Shown: positions 33,565 to 40,748 of the stretch, piece after piece
How positions within the stretch are numbered: position 1 is the first letter of the stretch
How the letters are laid out: each line of letters starts with the position of its first letter
Source: Gammaproteobacteria bacterium
GTDB lineage: Bacteria; Pseudomonadota; Gammaproteobacteria; Pseudomonadales; Pseudomonadaceae
Length of the DNA stretch: 40,748 nt
Reading direction: 5' to 3'
Assembly: GCA_018827205.1 (NCBI GenBank)
Contig: JAHJXZ010000062.1
Location: forward strand, 1 to 40,748
Translations under genes and position numbers: made by a program
The notes under the pieces: model-generated
The model's database searches: none
What the model saw: only the letters and a program-made list of their open reading frames with translations
Told to the model about the DNA's origin: nothing

Positions 33565-35673
33565 ATGAGCAAGTCCCTTCATCACCGTGCATGTCATCTC
33601 TGCGAGGCTATTTGCGGCCTTAGCATCGAAACCGAAACACAGTCTGACGGCAATGTACTGATTCGCTCGATCAAGGGCGATGCCCAGGACAGTTTCAGCC
33701 GTGGTCATATTTGCCCCAAGGCAGTGGCCCTGCAAGATATCCAGAGTGATCCCGACCGCCTGCGCCAGCCCAAGCGCCGCGTCGGCGGTGATTGGCAAAC
33801 AATCGGCTGGGATGAGGCCTTTGAGCTGGTAGCCGAACGCCTGAGCGCAATTCAGGCTGAGCATGGGCAGAACGCCGTGGCGGTCTATCAAGGCAACCCG
33901 AGCGTGCACAACTATGGCCTGATGACCCACAGCAACTACTTCCTCGGTCAGCTGAAAACCCGTAACCGTTATTCCGCCACGTCGGTCGACCAGCTGCCAC
34001 ATCACCTGACCAGCCACCTGATGTACGGCCATGGCCTGCTGATTCCGATTCCGGATATCGACCACACTGACTTTATGTTGATTCTCGGCGGCAACCCGCT
34101 GGCTTCCAACGGCAGCATCATGACCGTGCCGGATGTGGAGAGGCGCCTGAAGGCCATCCAGAAACGCGGCGGCAAGTTAGTGGTGGTCGATCCACGTCGT
34201 AGCGAAACCGCCGCGATTGCCGACCAGCATGTGTTTGTCCGCCCGGGGCAGGACGCTGCGCTGCTGTTCGGCCTGCTCAATACTTTGTTCGAAGAAAACC
34301 TCGGCCGCGCCAGTCACCTGGCCGTTGATGGCCTGGATGACGTGCGTCAGGCGATTGCCGGTTTCACCGCCGAAAGCATGAGCGCCCAATGCGGCGTGCC
34401 GGCGCAAACGATCCGCCAGTTGGCGCGTGATTTTGCTGCTGCTGAATCGGCGGTGTGTTACGGGCGCATGGGCGTTTCGACCCAGGCCTTCGGCACCCTG
34501 TGTCAGTGGCTGGTGCAATTGATCAACCTGGTTACTGGCAATCTGGATCGCGTCGGTGGCGTGCTTTGCACCGAGCCGGCCGTGGACCTGGTGGCCTCAA
34601 CCTCCGGTGGACATTTCAACCGCTGGCAGAGTCGCGTATCCGGCCTGCCGGAGTACGGCGGCGAATTGCCGGTGTCGGCTTTGGCTGAGGAAATGCTCAA
34701 TGAGGGCGAAGGGCAGGTGCGTGCGCTGGTCACGGTGGCGGGCAACCCGGTGCTGTCCACCCCCAATGGCCGGCAGCTTGAACAAGCGCTGGATGGTTTG
34801 GAGTTCATGCTCAGCATCGACTTCTACATTAATGAAACCACCCGTTATGCCGACCTGATCCTGCCGCCGACCGGGCCGTTGGAGCACGACCACTACGACA
34901 CCACCTTTAATATGTTCGCGGTACGTAATGTCACGCGCTTCAATGAAGCGGTGCTGGCCAAGCCTGCCGGCGCGCTGCATGACTGGGAAATTTTCGTCGG
35001 CCTGGCCAAGGCCTTTGCCGCCAAGACTGGTGTAGAGCTCAAACCGACCATGGCCCCCGAGCAGATGATCGACATGGGCCTGCGCTTTGGCAGCTACGGC
35101 GATAAGTCGGAGCATAAGCTGTCGTTGGCTACGCTGCGTGAGCACCCGCATGGCCTCGATCTGGGGGCGCTCAAGCCCAATTTGGCCAATCGCCTGAAAA
35201 CCGCCAACAAGCAGATTCAGGCGGCGCCGGCAGTGATCATGGCCGACTTGCAACGCTTTGCTGCGCAGCCTACAGCCAAGGCGGACGAGCTGCTGCTGAT
35301 CGGTCGACGCCATGTGCGCAGCAATAACTCCTGGATGCACAACTACCACCGCCTGGTTAAAGGCAAGCCGCGCCATCAGTTGCTCATGCACCCGGCGGAT
35401 CTGAGTCAGCGCGGGCTGAGCGATGGCCAATTGGTGCGCGTGCGTTCGCGGGTCGGGGTGATTGAGGTGGAAGTGGCCGCCAGTGAAGACATGATGACCG
35501 GTGTGGTCAGTCTGCCGCACGGTTGGGGGCACGCCCGGCCAGGCGTGCAGATGAGCATCGCAAGCGAGCAGCCAGGCGCCAGTGCCAATGACCTGACTGA
35601 TGAGCAGCAACTTGATGCCTTGTCCGGCAATGCCGCCTTGAACGGTGTTCCAGTGCAAGTTGAGGCCGCTTGA
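33565..35673 (+). CDS. Molybdopterin oxidoreductase (DMSO reductase family)
   Basis: A 702-residue enzyme with an N-terminal [4Fe-4S] ligand set: Cys10, Cys13, Cys17 and Cys50 (CHLCEAIC...HICPKA). The molybdopterin core includes IGWDEAFELVAERL, FMLILGGNPLASNGS, and the C-terminal dinucleotide-binding domain with LLLIGRRHVRSNNSWMHN. No Tat signal is visible, so it is probably cytoplasmic. It belongs to the formate dehydrogenase/nitrate reductase-like group; the substrate cannot be named from sequence. The ATG at 33565 follows AGAGGC; the frame extends further upstream without support. Confidence 0.88.
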   Translation: MSKSLHHRACHLCEAICGLSIETETQSDGNVLIRSIKGDAQDSFSRGHICPKAVALQDIQSDPDRLRQPKRRVGGDWQTIGWDEAFELVAERLSAIQAEHGQNAVAVYQGNPSVHNYGLMTHSNYFLGQLKTRNRYSATSVDQLPHHLTSHLMYGHGLLIPIPDIDHTDFMLILGGNPLASNGSIMTVPDVERRLKAIQKRGGKLVVVDPRRSETAAIADQHVFVRPGQDAALLFGLLNTLFEENLGRASHLAVDGLDDVRQAIAGFTAESMSAQCGVPAQTIRQLARDFAAAESAVCYGRMGVSTQAFGTLCQWLVQLINLVTGNLDRVGGVLCTEPAVDLVASTSGGHFNRWQSRVSGLPEYGGELPVSALAEEMLNEGEGQVRALVTVAGNPVLSTPNGRQLEQALDGLEFMLSIDFYINETTRYADLILPPTGPLEHDHYDTTFNMFAVRNVTRFNEAVLAKPAGALHDWEIFVGLAKAFAAKTGVELKPTMAPEQMIDMGLRFGSYGDKSEHKLSLATLREHPHGLDLGALKPNLANRLKTANKQIQAAPAVIMADLQRFAAQPTAKADELLLIGRRHVRSNNSWMHNYHRLVKGKPRHQLLMHPADLSQRGLSDGQLVRVRSRVGVIEVEVAASEDMMTGVVSLPHGWGHARPGVQMSIASEQPGASANDLTDEQQLDALSGNAALNGVPVQVEAA

Positions 35674-35710
35674 CCAACTGATATTCGGCACAAGGAAAGT
35701 GGCAGGGAAG

Positions 35711-35733
35711 GCCGAGCATTGCGCTCGGCTTTT
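35711..35733 (+). terminator. Rho-independent terminator after the molybdopterin oxidoreductase
   Basis: Stem GCCGAGC (35711-35717)/GCTCGGC (35723-35729), loop ATTGC, followed by TTTT. A TACAAT -10-like element (35737-35742) follows immediately and may serve grxD. Confidence 0.85.
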
Positions 35734-35793
35734 CGCTACAATGCCGCCACCGTGCCGACCCGTGAGTCGGGAAGTTAAGTCCTGAGGTGCCCA

Positions 35794-36120
35794 ATGGATA
35801 TCATCGAAACCATCAAAGAGCAGATCGCTAAAAATACCGTTCTGCTGTACATGAAAGGCTCGCCGAACGCTCCGCAGTGCGGCTTTTCCTCCAAAGCTTC
35901 GCAGGTTGTGATGGCCTGTGGCGAGAAATTCGCCTACGTCGACATCCTGCAGAACCCGGAAATTCGCGCCAATCTGCCTAAATACGCCAACTGGCCAACC
36001 TTCCCGCAGCTGTGGGTCGGTGGTGAGCTGGTCGGCGGCAGCGACATCCTCGCGGAAATGTTCGATAAGGGTGAGCTGCAGACCCTGATCAAGGACGCTG
36101 TGCAGAAAGCTGATGCTTAA
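35794..36120 (+). CDS. grxD: Monothiol glutaredoxin Grx4 (GrxD)
   Basis: A 108-residue glutaredoxin with the CGFS motif (Cys29) that binds a bridging [2Fe-2S] cluster with glutathione and delivers it to client proteins. Conserved LLYMKGSPNAPQCGFS, WPTFPQLWVGGELVGGSDI. The ATG follows GAGGTGCCC. Grx4 next to bacterioferritin and its ferredoxin is the common pseudomonad arrangement, tying iron-sulphur supply to iron storage. A bidirectional terminator follows. Confidence 0.97.
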   Translation: MDIIETIKEQIAKNTVLLYMKGSPNAPQCGFSSKASQVVMACGEKFAYVDILQNPEIRANLPKYANWPTFPQLWVGGELVGGSDILAEMFDKGELQTLIKDAVQKADA

Positions 36121-36133
36121 TTAGTAACTGTAG

Positions 36134-36170
36134 AAACAACAAACCCCGCCAAGTGCGGGGTTTGTTGTTT
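36134..36170. terminator. Bidirectional terminator between grxD and bfr
   Basis: A 16-pair stem, AAACAACAAACCCCGC (36134-36149) with GCGGGGTTTGTTGTTT (36155-36170), loop CAAGT, has a T-rich 3' side on both strands. It serves grxD on the plus strand and bfr on the minus strand. Confidence 0.95.
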
Positions 36171-36191
36171 ATGGCGTCAGCGTTTCGGCGT

Positions 36192-36662
36192 TTACTCGTC
36201 CATCTGCGACTGCAGGTAGTTCTGCAGGCCCACGGCCTCGATCAGACTGAGCTGAGTTTCCAGCCAGTCGATGTGATCTTCCTCGGAACAGAGGATTTCT
36301 TCGAGCAGTTCGCGGCTGGCGTAGTCACCGATGCTTTCGCAGTAGGTAATCGCTGCTTTTAGATCGATGTGCGCCTTGTGTTCGATCTTCAGGTCGCACT
36401 CGAGCATTTCCTTGGTGTTTTCACCGATCAGGATCTTGCCGAGATCTTGCAGGTTGGGCAGACCTTCGAGGAAGAGGATGCGCTTGATCAGTTTGTCCGC
36501 ATGCTTCATCTCGTCGATGGACTCGTGATACTCGTGCTCGCCCAGCTTCTTCAGGCCCCAGTCCTCATACATGCGTGCGTGCAGGAAGTACTGGTTGATT
36601 GCGACCAGCTCGTTACCGAGGATCTTGTTCAGATGCTGGATGACCTTCTTGTCGCCTTTCAT
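36192..36662 (-). CDS. bfr: Bacterioferritin
   Basis: A 156-residue iron-storage protein that assembles into a 24-mer shell. The ferroxidase ligands Glu18, Glu51 and His54 are in place, with haem ligand Met52 in IDEMKHADK; the second ligand set is in [11 protein letters not shown]. Start at 36662 ([13 protein letters not shown]) fits family length; six codons further upstream would add MQGSAD. The 3' end reads into the shared terminator. The gene is followed upstream by an AT-rich region with two direct repeats. Confidence 0.97.
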   Translation of the reverse strand: MKGDKKVIQHLNKILGNELVAINQYFLHARMYEDWGLKKLGEHEYHESIDEMKHADKLIKRILFLEGLPNLQDLGKILIGENTKEMLECDLKIEHKAHIDLKAAITYCESIGDYASRELLEEILCSEEDHIDWLETQLSLIEAVGLQNYLQSQMDE

Positions 36663-36929
36663 GTCTGCGCTGCCTTGCAAGGGGAGTTGGCCTCAAATTC
36701 TGGGCCGATGATTTTCGACTGTCAAACCTAAGTATTTGAATTTAAAGTTAAAATTAATATAAATACGAATGCTTAAGTTCTGCGCTTTGGCGCTAAGGTA
36801 TTGAATTTAAGGTATAAAAATGGCGGAAAGACATTTTTAACGTTACATAGCGACGGCTCGCAGAACGGCCGCATGGATGGTCGCCCATAAAAAACCGGAC
36901 GCTAGGTCCGGTTTTTTATATCGCTAAAT
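36663..36929. other. AT-rich region between bfr and bfd with a direct repeat and terminator
   Basis: These 267 bases hold the bfr promoter. They contain an imperfect direct repeat CTAAG(G)TATT(T)GAATTTAA(A)GGT (36728-36753 and 36793-36819) at a spacing of about 65 bases. The bfd terminator lies at its right end. No open frame of note is present. Confidence 0.55.
36889..36917. terminator. Bidirectional terminator downstream of bfd
   Basis: AAAAAACCGGAC (36889-36900) pairs with GTCCGGTTTTTT (36906-36917), loop GCTAG. It is an intrinsic terminator on the minus strand for bfd, 12 bases past its stop. Confidence 0.93.
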
Positions 36930-37148
36930 TTAGGCGGCAACAAAGTTTGCCGGGTAGGCCATTGCGACCTGACTGCTCTGCACGTCGCTCAATGTTTCGC
37001 GTACCACTTGCTTGGCCAGGCAGGCGCATTTGCCGCATTGGCTGGCAACACCGAGGGTGGCGCGCACGTCACGGTAGCTGCAGCAGCCCTCGTAGATGGC
37101 TTCGCGGATCTGACCGTCAGTAATACCTTCGCAGAGACACACGTACAT
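36930..37148 (-). CDS. bfd: Bacterioferritin-associated ferredoxin
   Basis: A 72-residue [2Fe-2S] ferredoxin that reduces the haem of bacterioferritin to release iron. The four cluster Cys residues are Cys4, Cys6, Cys38 and Cys41 (VCLCEGIT...SQCGKCAC). Length matches Bfd. It stands apart from bfr, with its own terminator. A Fur-like box lies 47-65 bases upstream, in line with strong iron-starvation induction known for Bfd. Confidence 0.97.
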   Translation of the reverse strand: MYVCLCEGITDGQIREAIYEGCCSYRDVRATLGVASQCGKCACLAKQVVRETLSDVQSSQVAMAYPANFVAA

Positions 37149-37194
37149 GATTAAGGCTCGTGGCAGGGCAGTGGCTAATGCGAAGGATACTAAT

Positions 37195-37213
37195 GTTAAT
37201 GAGAATGCTTGTC
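37195..37213. promoter_or_regulatory. Candidate Fur box upstream of bfd
   Basis: GTTAATGAGAATGCTTGTC matches 14 of 19 positions of the Fur consensus GATAATGATAATCATTATC. It lies 47-65 bases upstream of the bfd start on the minus strand. Repression by Fur in iron sufficiency is expected from known bfd biology. Confidence 0.65.
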
Positions 37214-37423
37214 AAAACTGTATGTGGTTGATTGCGAATCGTCTGACGGACGGTGGCGGCCAGGGCCTGGTTGCGGGGAATGAGTCGCTGCCCACCCTAA
37301 ACAGTCATGGTCACGCAGCTTCGCGCTGAAATTTGCCGCGTGAGTTGCTATTAGACAAAACCCGCTTGCCGCTTGCTTGCCCATAGGCGGAAAGAGCTTG
37401 CCGCTTTGCCGCTTATGTTGCGG

Positions 37424-37451
37424 TATTTATCAATCAAACCATTGATAAATA
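37424..37451. promoter_or_regulatory. 11-bp inverted repeat upstream of the flgB sigma-54 promoter
   Basis: TATTTATCAAT (37424-37434) and ATTGATAAATA (37441-37451), spacer CAAACC, are perfect complements. The centre lies about 55 bases upstream of the predicted flgB transcription start. It is a candidate binding site for an enhancer-binding protein (FleQ or FleR). The TCAAT/ATTGA halves resemble the FleQ consensus GTCAATNAATTGAC. The left arm recurs upstream of flgF. Confidence 0.6.
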
Positions 37452-37465
37452 AGTAAAAAATAATA

Positions 37466-37480
37466 TGGCACAGGCATTGC
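37466..37480 (+). promoter_or_regulatory. Sigma-54 promoter of flgBCDE
   Basis: TGGCACAGGCATTGC matches the RpoN consensus (TGGCAC-N5-TTGC) with the GG and GC pairs 12 bases apart. The predicted start is near 37491, giving a leader of about 40 bases before the flgB ATG at 37532. Confidence 0.92.
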
Positions 37481-37531
37481 TTATGGTCTTGCACGGAAAG
37501 TAGTAACACCAACCGGCAAAGGTTTCTGACC

Positions 37532-37939
37532 ATGAGCATCAGTTTCGATCGGGCACTCGGCATACATGAACAAGCACTGGGCTTTCGTGCTCAGCGTGCC
37601 GAGGTGTTGGCCAACAACATCGCCAACGCCGACACGCCGCATTACAAGGCGCGTGATCTGCAGTTTGCCACTGTGCTGGCGGAGCAAAGTGCGAAAAGCC
37701 AGCGTGGTCCGGTCAACTTGAATCGTACTGATAGCAAACACATCCCAGCCGAAGGCGTGAGTGTCGGTGAGACTGACCTGGCGTATCGCACCCCGTTCCA
37801 TCCTTCGATTGATCAGAACACCGTTGACCTGCAGATCGAGCAGTCCAATTACGCAGAAAACTCGGTGCAGTTCCAGGCCAGCTTTACCTTTCTCAATAGC
37901 AAGTTCAAAGGGCTGGTCAACGCCCTGCGCGGCGAATAA
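37532..37939 (+). CDS. flgB: Flagellar basal-body rod protein FlgB
   Basis: A 135-residue proximal-rod protein. The conserved N-terminus LGIHEQALGFRAQRAEVLANNIANADTPHYKARDL (about residues 6-43) is diagnostic. The C-terminus forms the coiled-coil pair with FlgC. It is first in the flgBCDE cluster, with AAAGG upstream of the ATG and a sigma-54 promoter. It lacks a signal peptide, being exported by the flagellar type III apparatus. Confidence 0.97.
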   Translation: MSISFDRALGIHEQALGFRAQRAEVLANNIANADTPHYKARDLQFATVLAEQSAKSQRGPVNLNRTDSKHIPAEGVSVGETDLAYRTPFHPSIDQNTVDLQIEQSNYAENSVQFQASFTFLNSKFKGLVNALRGE

Positions 37940-37954
37940 CAGGAGCCTGATGCC

Positions 37955-38398
37955 ATGTCACTAGCCAGTGTTTTCAACATTGCCGGAACCGGGATGAGCG
38001 CCCAGAGCACTCGTCTGAACACCATTGCCAGCAATATCGCCAATGCTGAGACCGTTTCCTCGAGCATCGATCAAACCTACCGCGCGCGCCACCCGGTGTT
38101 CGCCACCATGTTCCAGTCAGCCCAGAACGGCGATCGCGGCTCGCTGTTTGCCGAGCAGGATGAGGCCGGTGTGGGCGTGCAGGTGCTGGGTGTGGTTGAG
38201 GATCAGAGCAGCCTGATGCCGCGTTACGAACCAAACCATCCAGCAGCCGATGCCGGCGGCTATGTGTATTACCCCAATGTCAATGTGGTGGAGGAAATGG
38301 CCGACATGATTTCTGCCAGTCGAGCCTTTCAGACCAACACTGAAATGATGAATACCGCCAAGCAGATGATGCAACGCGTACTGACCCTCGGTCAGTAA
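37955..38398 (+). CDS. flgC: Flagellar basal-body rod protein FlgC
   Basis: A 147-residue rod protein. The N-terminal FNIAGTGMSAQSTRLNTIASNIANAETVSS and C-terminal VNVVEEMADMISASRAFQTNTEMMNTAKQMMQRVLTLGQ are characteristic of FlgC. Fifteen bases separate it from flgB, with CAGGAG upstream. It partners FlgB in the proximal rod. Confidence 0.97.
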   Translation: MSLASVFNIAGTGMSAQSTRLNTIASNIANAETVSSSIDQTYRARHPVFATMFQSAQNGDRGSLFAEQDEAGVGVQVLGVVEDQSSLMPRYEPNHPAADAGGYVYYPNVNVVEEMADMISASRAFQTNTEMMNTAKQMMQRVLTLGQ

Positions 38399-38423
38399 GC
38401 CAACGGAAAAGGAGTGCAACCCC

Positions 38424-39092
38424 ATGAGTACTGTTGGCGATGTCAGTGGTTCGGCACTGGATCAATACCAGATCAAGAACGAGTCCAAGACGAATAAGGA
38501 CCTGGGTAAGAATGAGTTTCTTAACTTGTTGGTGGCCCAGTTGAATAACCAGAACCCGCTGGAGCCGCAAGGGAACGGTGAGTTTATCGCCCAGCTGGCG
38601 CAGTTCAGCCAGGTTGAAGGGATCGAGAAGTTGAATACCAGCATGGGTTCGCTGCTCACCGGTTATCAGTCGTCCCAGGCGCTGCAGGCGTCCTCGTTGG
38701 TGGGCCGCAAGGTGATCATTCCGAGCGACAAGGCGGTGGTCGATACCAGTGAGAGCTTTAAGGCCAGCCTGGTGCTGCCTGCCAGCAGCAGCAACGTCTA
38801 CGTCAACATCTATGACAAGGCCGGCTCTGCGGTCAGTCGGATCAACCTGGGCGAGCAGGCGGCCGGCAATGTCAGCTTTATTTGGGATGGAAAAGATGCC
38901 AGCGGCAATCTGTTGCCGCCCGGCACTTATAAGTTTGAGGCGCAGGCTACATACGCCGACGGCACCAAGGGGCTTTACACCATGCTGCCGGCCAACGTCG
39001 ACAGTGTGACCTTGGGCGGCAAAGAGTTGATGTTGAACCTGGCGGGACTCGGCAGCGTGCCAATGTCGCAAGTCCAGGTGATCGGTCAGTAA
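38424..39092 (+). CDS. flgD: Flagellar hook-capping protein FlgD
   Basis: A 222-residue hook assembly scaffold that caps the growing hook and is removed at the end. The N-terminal KNEFLNLLVAQLNNQNPLEPQGNGEFIAQLAQFSQVEGIEKLN (about residues 28-72) is diagnostic. It contains a FlgD Ig-like domain with IWDGKDASGNLLPPGTYKFEAQA near 150-175. AAAGGAG precedes the ATG. Confidence 0.97.
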   Translation: MSTVGDVSGSALDQYQIKNESKTNKDLGKNEFLNLLVAQLNNQNPLEPQGNGEFIAQLAQFSQVEGIEKLNTSMGSLLTGYQSSQALQASSLVGRKVIIPSDKAVVDTSESFKASLVLPASSSNVYVNIYDKAGSAVSRINLGEQAAGNVSFIWDGKDASGNLLPPGTYKFEAQATYADGTKGLYTMLPANVDSVTLGGKELMLNLAGLGSVPMSQVQVIGQ

Positions 39093-39135
39093 CTAACAGG
39101 TTTTAGCCGCCGGCTGTCCGGCAAAGGAGTCTTCC

Positions 39136-40470
39136 ATGGGTTTTAATATCGGTCTTAGCGGCCTACGTGCCGCGACCAGTGACCTTAACGTGACCGGTAA
39201 CAACATCGCCAACGCCGGTACTGCTGGTTTCAAGCAGTCGCGCGCCGAGTTTGCCGATGTTTATGCGGCGTCTGTGTTGGGCTCTGGTTCGAATCCGCAG
39301 GGCAGTGGTGTGCTGCTCGGTGATGTGTCGCAGCTATTTAATCAGGGCAATATCAATTACACGCAGAACGCCCTGGACCTGGCGATCAACGGCAACGGCT
39401 TTTTTCAGACCAGTAACAATGGTGAAGTGAGCTACACCCGTGCCGGTTACTTCGGTACTGATCGCGACGGCTTTCTGGTCAACAACTTCGGTTACAAGCT
39501 GCAGGGCTATGCGGTAGATGCCAACAACAACCTGCAAAATGGCGTGATCAGCGATTTGCAGATTGAGACGGCCAGTCAGGAACCGCGAGCCACCGAAAAT
39601 ATCGATCAGACATTCAACCTAAATTCGACCAATACTGTGCCGACCACGGTGCCGTTCGATCCCACAGATCCGACTACCTATAATTCTTCAACCTCCACCA
39701 ATATTTACGACACTCAGGGTAATTCCCATGTGTTTACCCAGTATTTTGTCAAAACTGGGCCTAATACTTGGAATATGAACGTGCTGATCGATGGGCGTAA
39801 CCCGGCAACCCCGGAGACGAATCTACCTGGTCCAGTACCTAACCCCGCCGCCACTACACCGTTTACTGCTGCGCTGACCTTCAGTACATCAGGTCAGTTG
39901 CTGACCACTGTCTCACCTGACTTCACAGTAAATGCTGATGGCACCATTGACTTGACCAACTGGGTTCCGGCCGCGCCGGATAGTTCGGTGCCGCCGGTAT
40001 GGTCGGCCAACGGCGCCGATGCCAGTGTAACCGGGATTAATATCGATCTGCGGCAGTCCACCCAGTTCGCCAGTTCCTTCGCGGTTAACAGCGTTAGTCA
40101 GGACGGTTACACCACCGGCCAATTAGCTGGGCTGGAGATCGATGACACCGGGGTGATCTTTGCTCGCTACACCAATGGTCAATCAAATGTTCAGGGGCAG
40201 GTGATTCTGGCCAACTTTGCCAACGTGCAGGGGCTGACGCCGGTGGGCAAAACGGCCTGGGTGCAGTCCTTTGCCTCGGGTGAACCAGTGGTCGGTACGC
40301 CGCGCAGTGGCACGCTGGGGGCTTTGCAGTCCGGCGCTCTGGAGGACTCCAACGTCGAGCTGTCGGATCAGCTGGTCAACCTGATCGTGGCGCAGCGCAA
40401 CTACCAGGCCAACGCCAAGACCATCGAAACCGAAAGCGCGGTGACGCAGACCATTATCAACCTGCGTTGA
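39136..40470 (+). CDS. flgE: Flagellar hook protein FlgE
   Basis: A 444-residue protein that builds the hook. The N-terminal FNIGLSGLRAATSDLNVTGNNIANAGTAGFKQSRAEFAD and the C-terminal GALEDSNVELSDQLVNLIVAQRNYQANAKTIETESAVTQTIINLR fit the family. The central part is variable and exposed. AAAGGAG precedes the ATG. It ends the flgBCDE transcription unit, which a hairpin and a terminator follow. Confidence 0.97.
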   Translation: MGFNIGLSGLRAATSDLNVTGNNIANAGTAGFKQSRAEFADVYAASVLGSGSNPQGSGVLLGDVSQLFNQGNINYTQNALDLAINGNGFFQTSNNGEVSYTRAGYFGTDRDGFLVNNFGYKLQGYAVDANNNLQNGVISDLQIETASQEPRATENIDQTFNLNSTNTVPTTVPFDPTDPTTYNSSTSTNIYDTQGNSHVFTQYFVKTGPNTWNMNVLIDGRNPATPETNLPGPVPNPAATTPFTAALTFSTSGQLLTTVSPDFTVNADGTIDLTNWVPAAPDSSVPPVWSANGADASVTGINIDLRQSTQFASSFAVNSVSQDGYTTGQLAGLEIDDTGVIFARYTNGQSNVQGQVILANFANVQGLTPVGKTAWVQSFASGEPVVGTPRSGTLGALQSGALEDSNVELSDQLVNLIVAQRNYQANAKTIETESAVTQTIINLR

Positions 40471-40479
40471 TAAGTGTTG

Positions 40480-40507
40480 CCTGCGGCAGGCAAGCGCCTG
40501 TCGCAGG
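40480..40507 (+). repeat. GC-rich hairpin after flgE
   Basis: CCTGCGGCAGGC with GCCTGTCGCAGG forms a stem with one G-T wobble and loop AAGC, 9 bases after the flgE stop. It may be a REP-like or mRNA-stabilising hairpin. It precedes the terminator by 30 bases. Confidence 0.6.
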
Positions 40508-40536
40508 CGGCAAAAGTACGCCACGCTGGCGTTTGA

Positions 40537-40560
40537 AAGGCTCCATTTGGAGCCTTTTTT
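40537..40560 (+). terminator. Rho-independent terminator after flgE
   Basis: AAGGCTCC (40537-40544) and GGAGCCTT (40549-40556), loop ATTT, lead into a T-run. It ends the flgBCDE unit before the flgF promoter. Confidence 0.9.
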
Positions 40561-40575
40561 ATTTTTTAAAATTCA

Positions 40576-40625
40576 TATTTATCAATTGCTTGTGATTGTT
40601 TTTCGAGTACTGGCACAGCCATTGC
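40576..40625 (+). promoter_or_regulatory. Sigma-54 promoter of flgF with upstream TATTTATCAAT element
   Basis: TGGCACAGCCATTGC (40611-40625) is a sigma-54 element with the GG/GC pairs 12 bases apart. TATTTATCAAT (40576-40586), identical to one arm of the flgB dyad, lies 25 bases upstream. The flgF ATG follows at 40677 with CGGAG. Confidence 0.9.
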
Positions 40626-40676
40626 TTTATAGCTTGTATAGAGCAGCGGGGCGGCAAGCCCACTCGGAGAATAACC

Positions 40677-40748
40677 ATGGACAAGATGCTGTACGTTTCC
40701 ATGACTGGGGCCCACCAGAACACACTGGCCCAGCGTGCCCATGCCAAC
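40677..40748 (+). CDS. flgF: Flagellar basal-body rod protein FlgF (partial)
   Basis: The first 24 codons encode MDKMLYVSMTGAHQNTLAQR and run off the window edge. This start is typical of FlgF, a distal-rod protein; the gene order flgE-flgF also supports it. It has its own sigma-54 promoter. Confidence 0.9.
   Translation, partial: MDKMLYVSMTGAHQNTLAQRAHAN

Larger units (their letters stand above)
37149..37531. other. 383-base divergent region between bfd and flgB
   Basis: No gene is visible. From left to right it holds the Fur-like box (37195-37213), three TTGCCGCTT repeats (37366-37374, 37398-37406, 37406-37414), an 11-base inverted repeat (37424-37451) and the flgB sigma-54 promoter (37466-37480). 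The long open leftmost part has no recognised element. Confidence 0.6.

Noticed and set aside
34597-35691. 364-codon open frame opposite the molybdopterin oxidoreductase
   Set aside because: It is a shadow of a clearly recognised gene with conserved motifs on the plus strand.

Overview
The window looks like a chromosomal segment of a Pseudomonas-type gammaproteobacterium. The evidence is the gene content: RapA, the 38-residue cbb3 oxidase subunit CcoM behind Anr boxes, GlpD/GlpR/GlpK, Grx4/Bfr/Bfd, and flagellar genes behind sigma-54 promoters. Coding GC is high and start codons include GTG and TTG. No rRNA, tRNA, CRISPR array or insertion sequence was recognised.

Left arm (1-7.9 kb). A minus-strand cluster encodes a CHASE2 adenylate cyclase, an SH3-domain exported protein and an M48 metalloprotease lipoprotein. 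It is followed by rapA on the minus strand. A plus-strand group then encodes a small hypothetical protein, an AlkB-type dioxygenase and a 53-residue basic protein. ccoM comes next, a mini-gene with two Anr boxes and a UUCG-loop terminator.

Centre (8-24.3 kb). A NarL-type response regulator and a 7TM histidine kinase (minus strand) stand divergent from a 13.5-kb Tad/Flp (type IVc) pilus locus. The locus encodes a Flp-like pilin, a TadG-like protein, a TadE-like protein, an unknown exported protein, a prepilin-like protein with a repeat region, a CpaB/RcpC protein enlarged by about 21 short D-x-x-G repeats, the secretin, an FHA-TadA ATPase fusion, TadB, TadC, a DUF192 protein, a TadD-like TPR lipoprotein and a second TadE-like protein. 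No TadZ/CpaE, no prepilin peptidase (TadV/CpaA) and no RcpB/CpaD-type protein is seen. This locus is the most unusual part of the window. The repeat module shared by RcpC and a prepilin-like protein, and the degenerate FHA domain on the motor ATPase, are its main novelties.

Right arm (24.3-40.7 kb). Glycerol catabolism genes (glpD and glpR minus; ybaK-like and glpK plus; no glpF in the window) have candidate GlpR operators. They are followed by a solute-binding protein, a PhzF-like isomerase, an FbpC-like ABC ATPase with argF (minus), a small lipoprotein with an unusual palindrome at its start codon, a molybdopterin oxidoreductase, grxD, bacterioferritin and its ferredoxin with a Fur-like box, and the flagellar rod/hook genes flgBCDE and the start of flgF. 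Both flagellar promoters carry sigma-54 elements and share a TATTTATCAAT motif just upstream.
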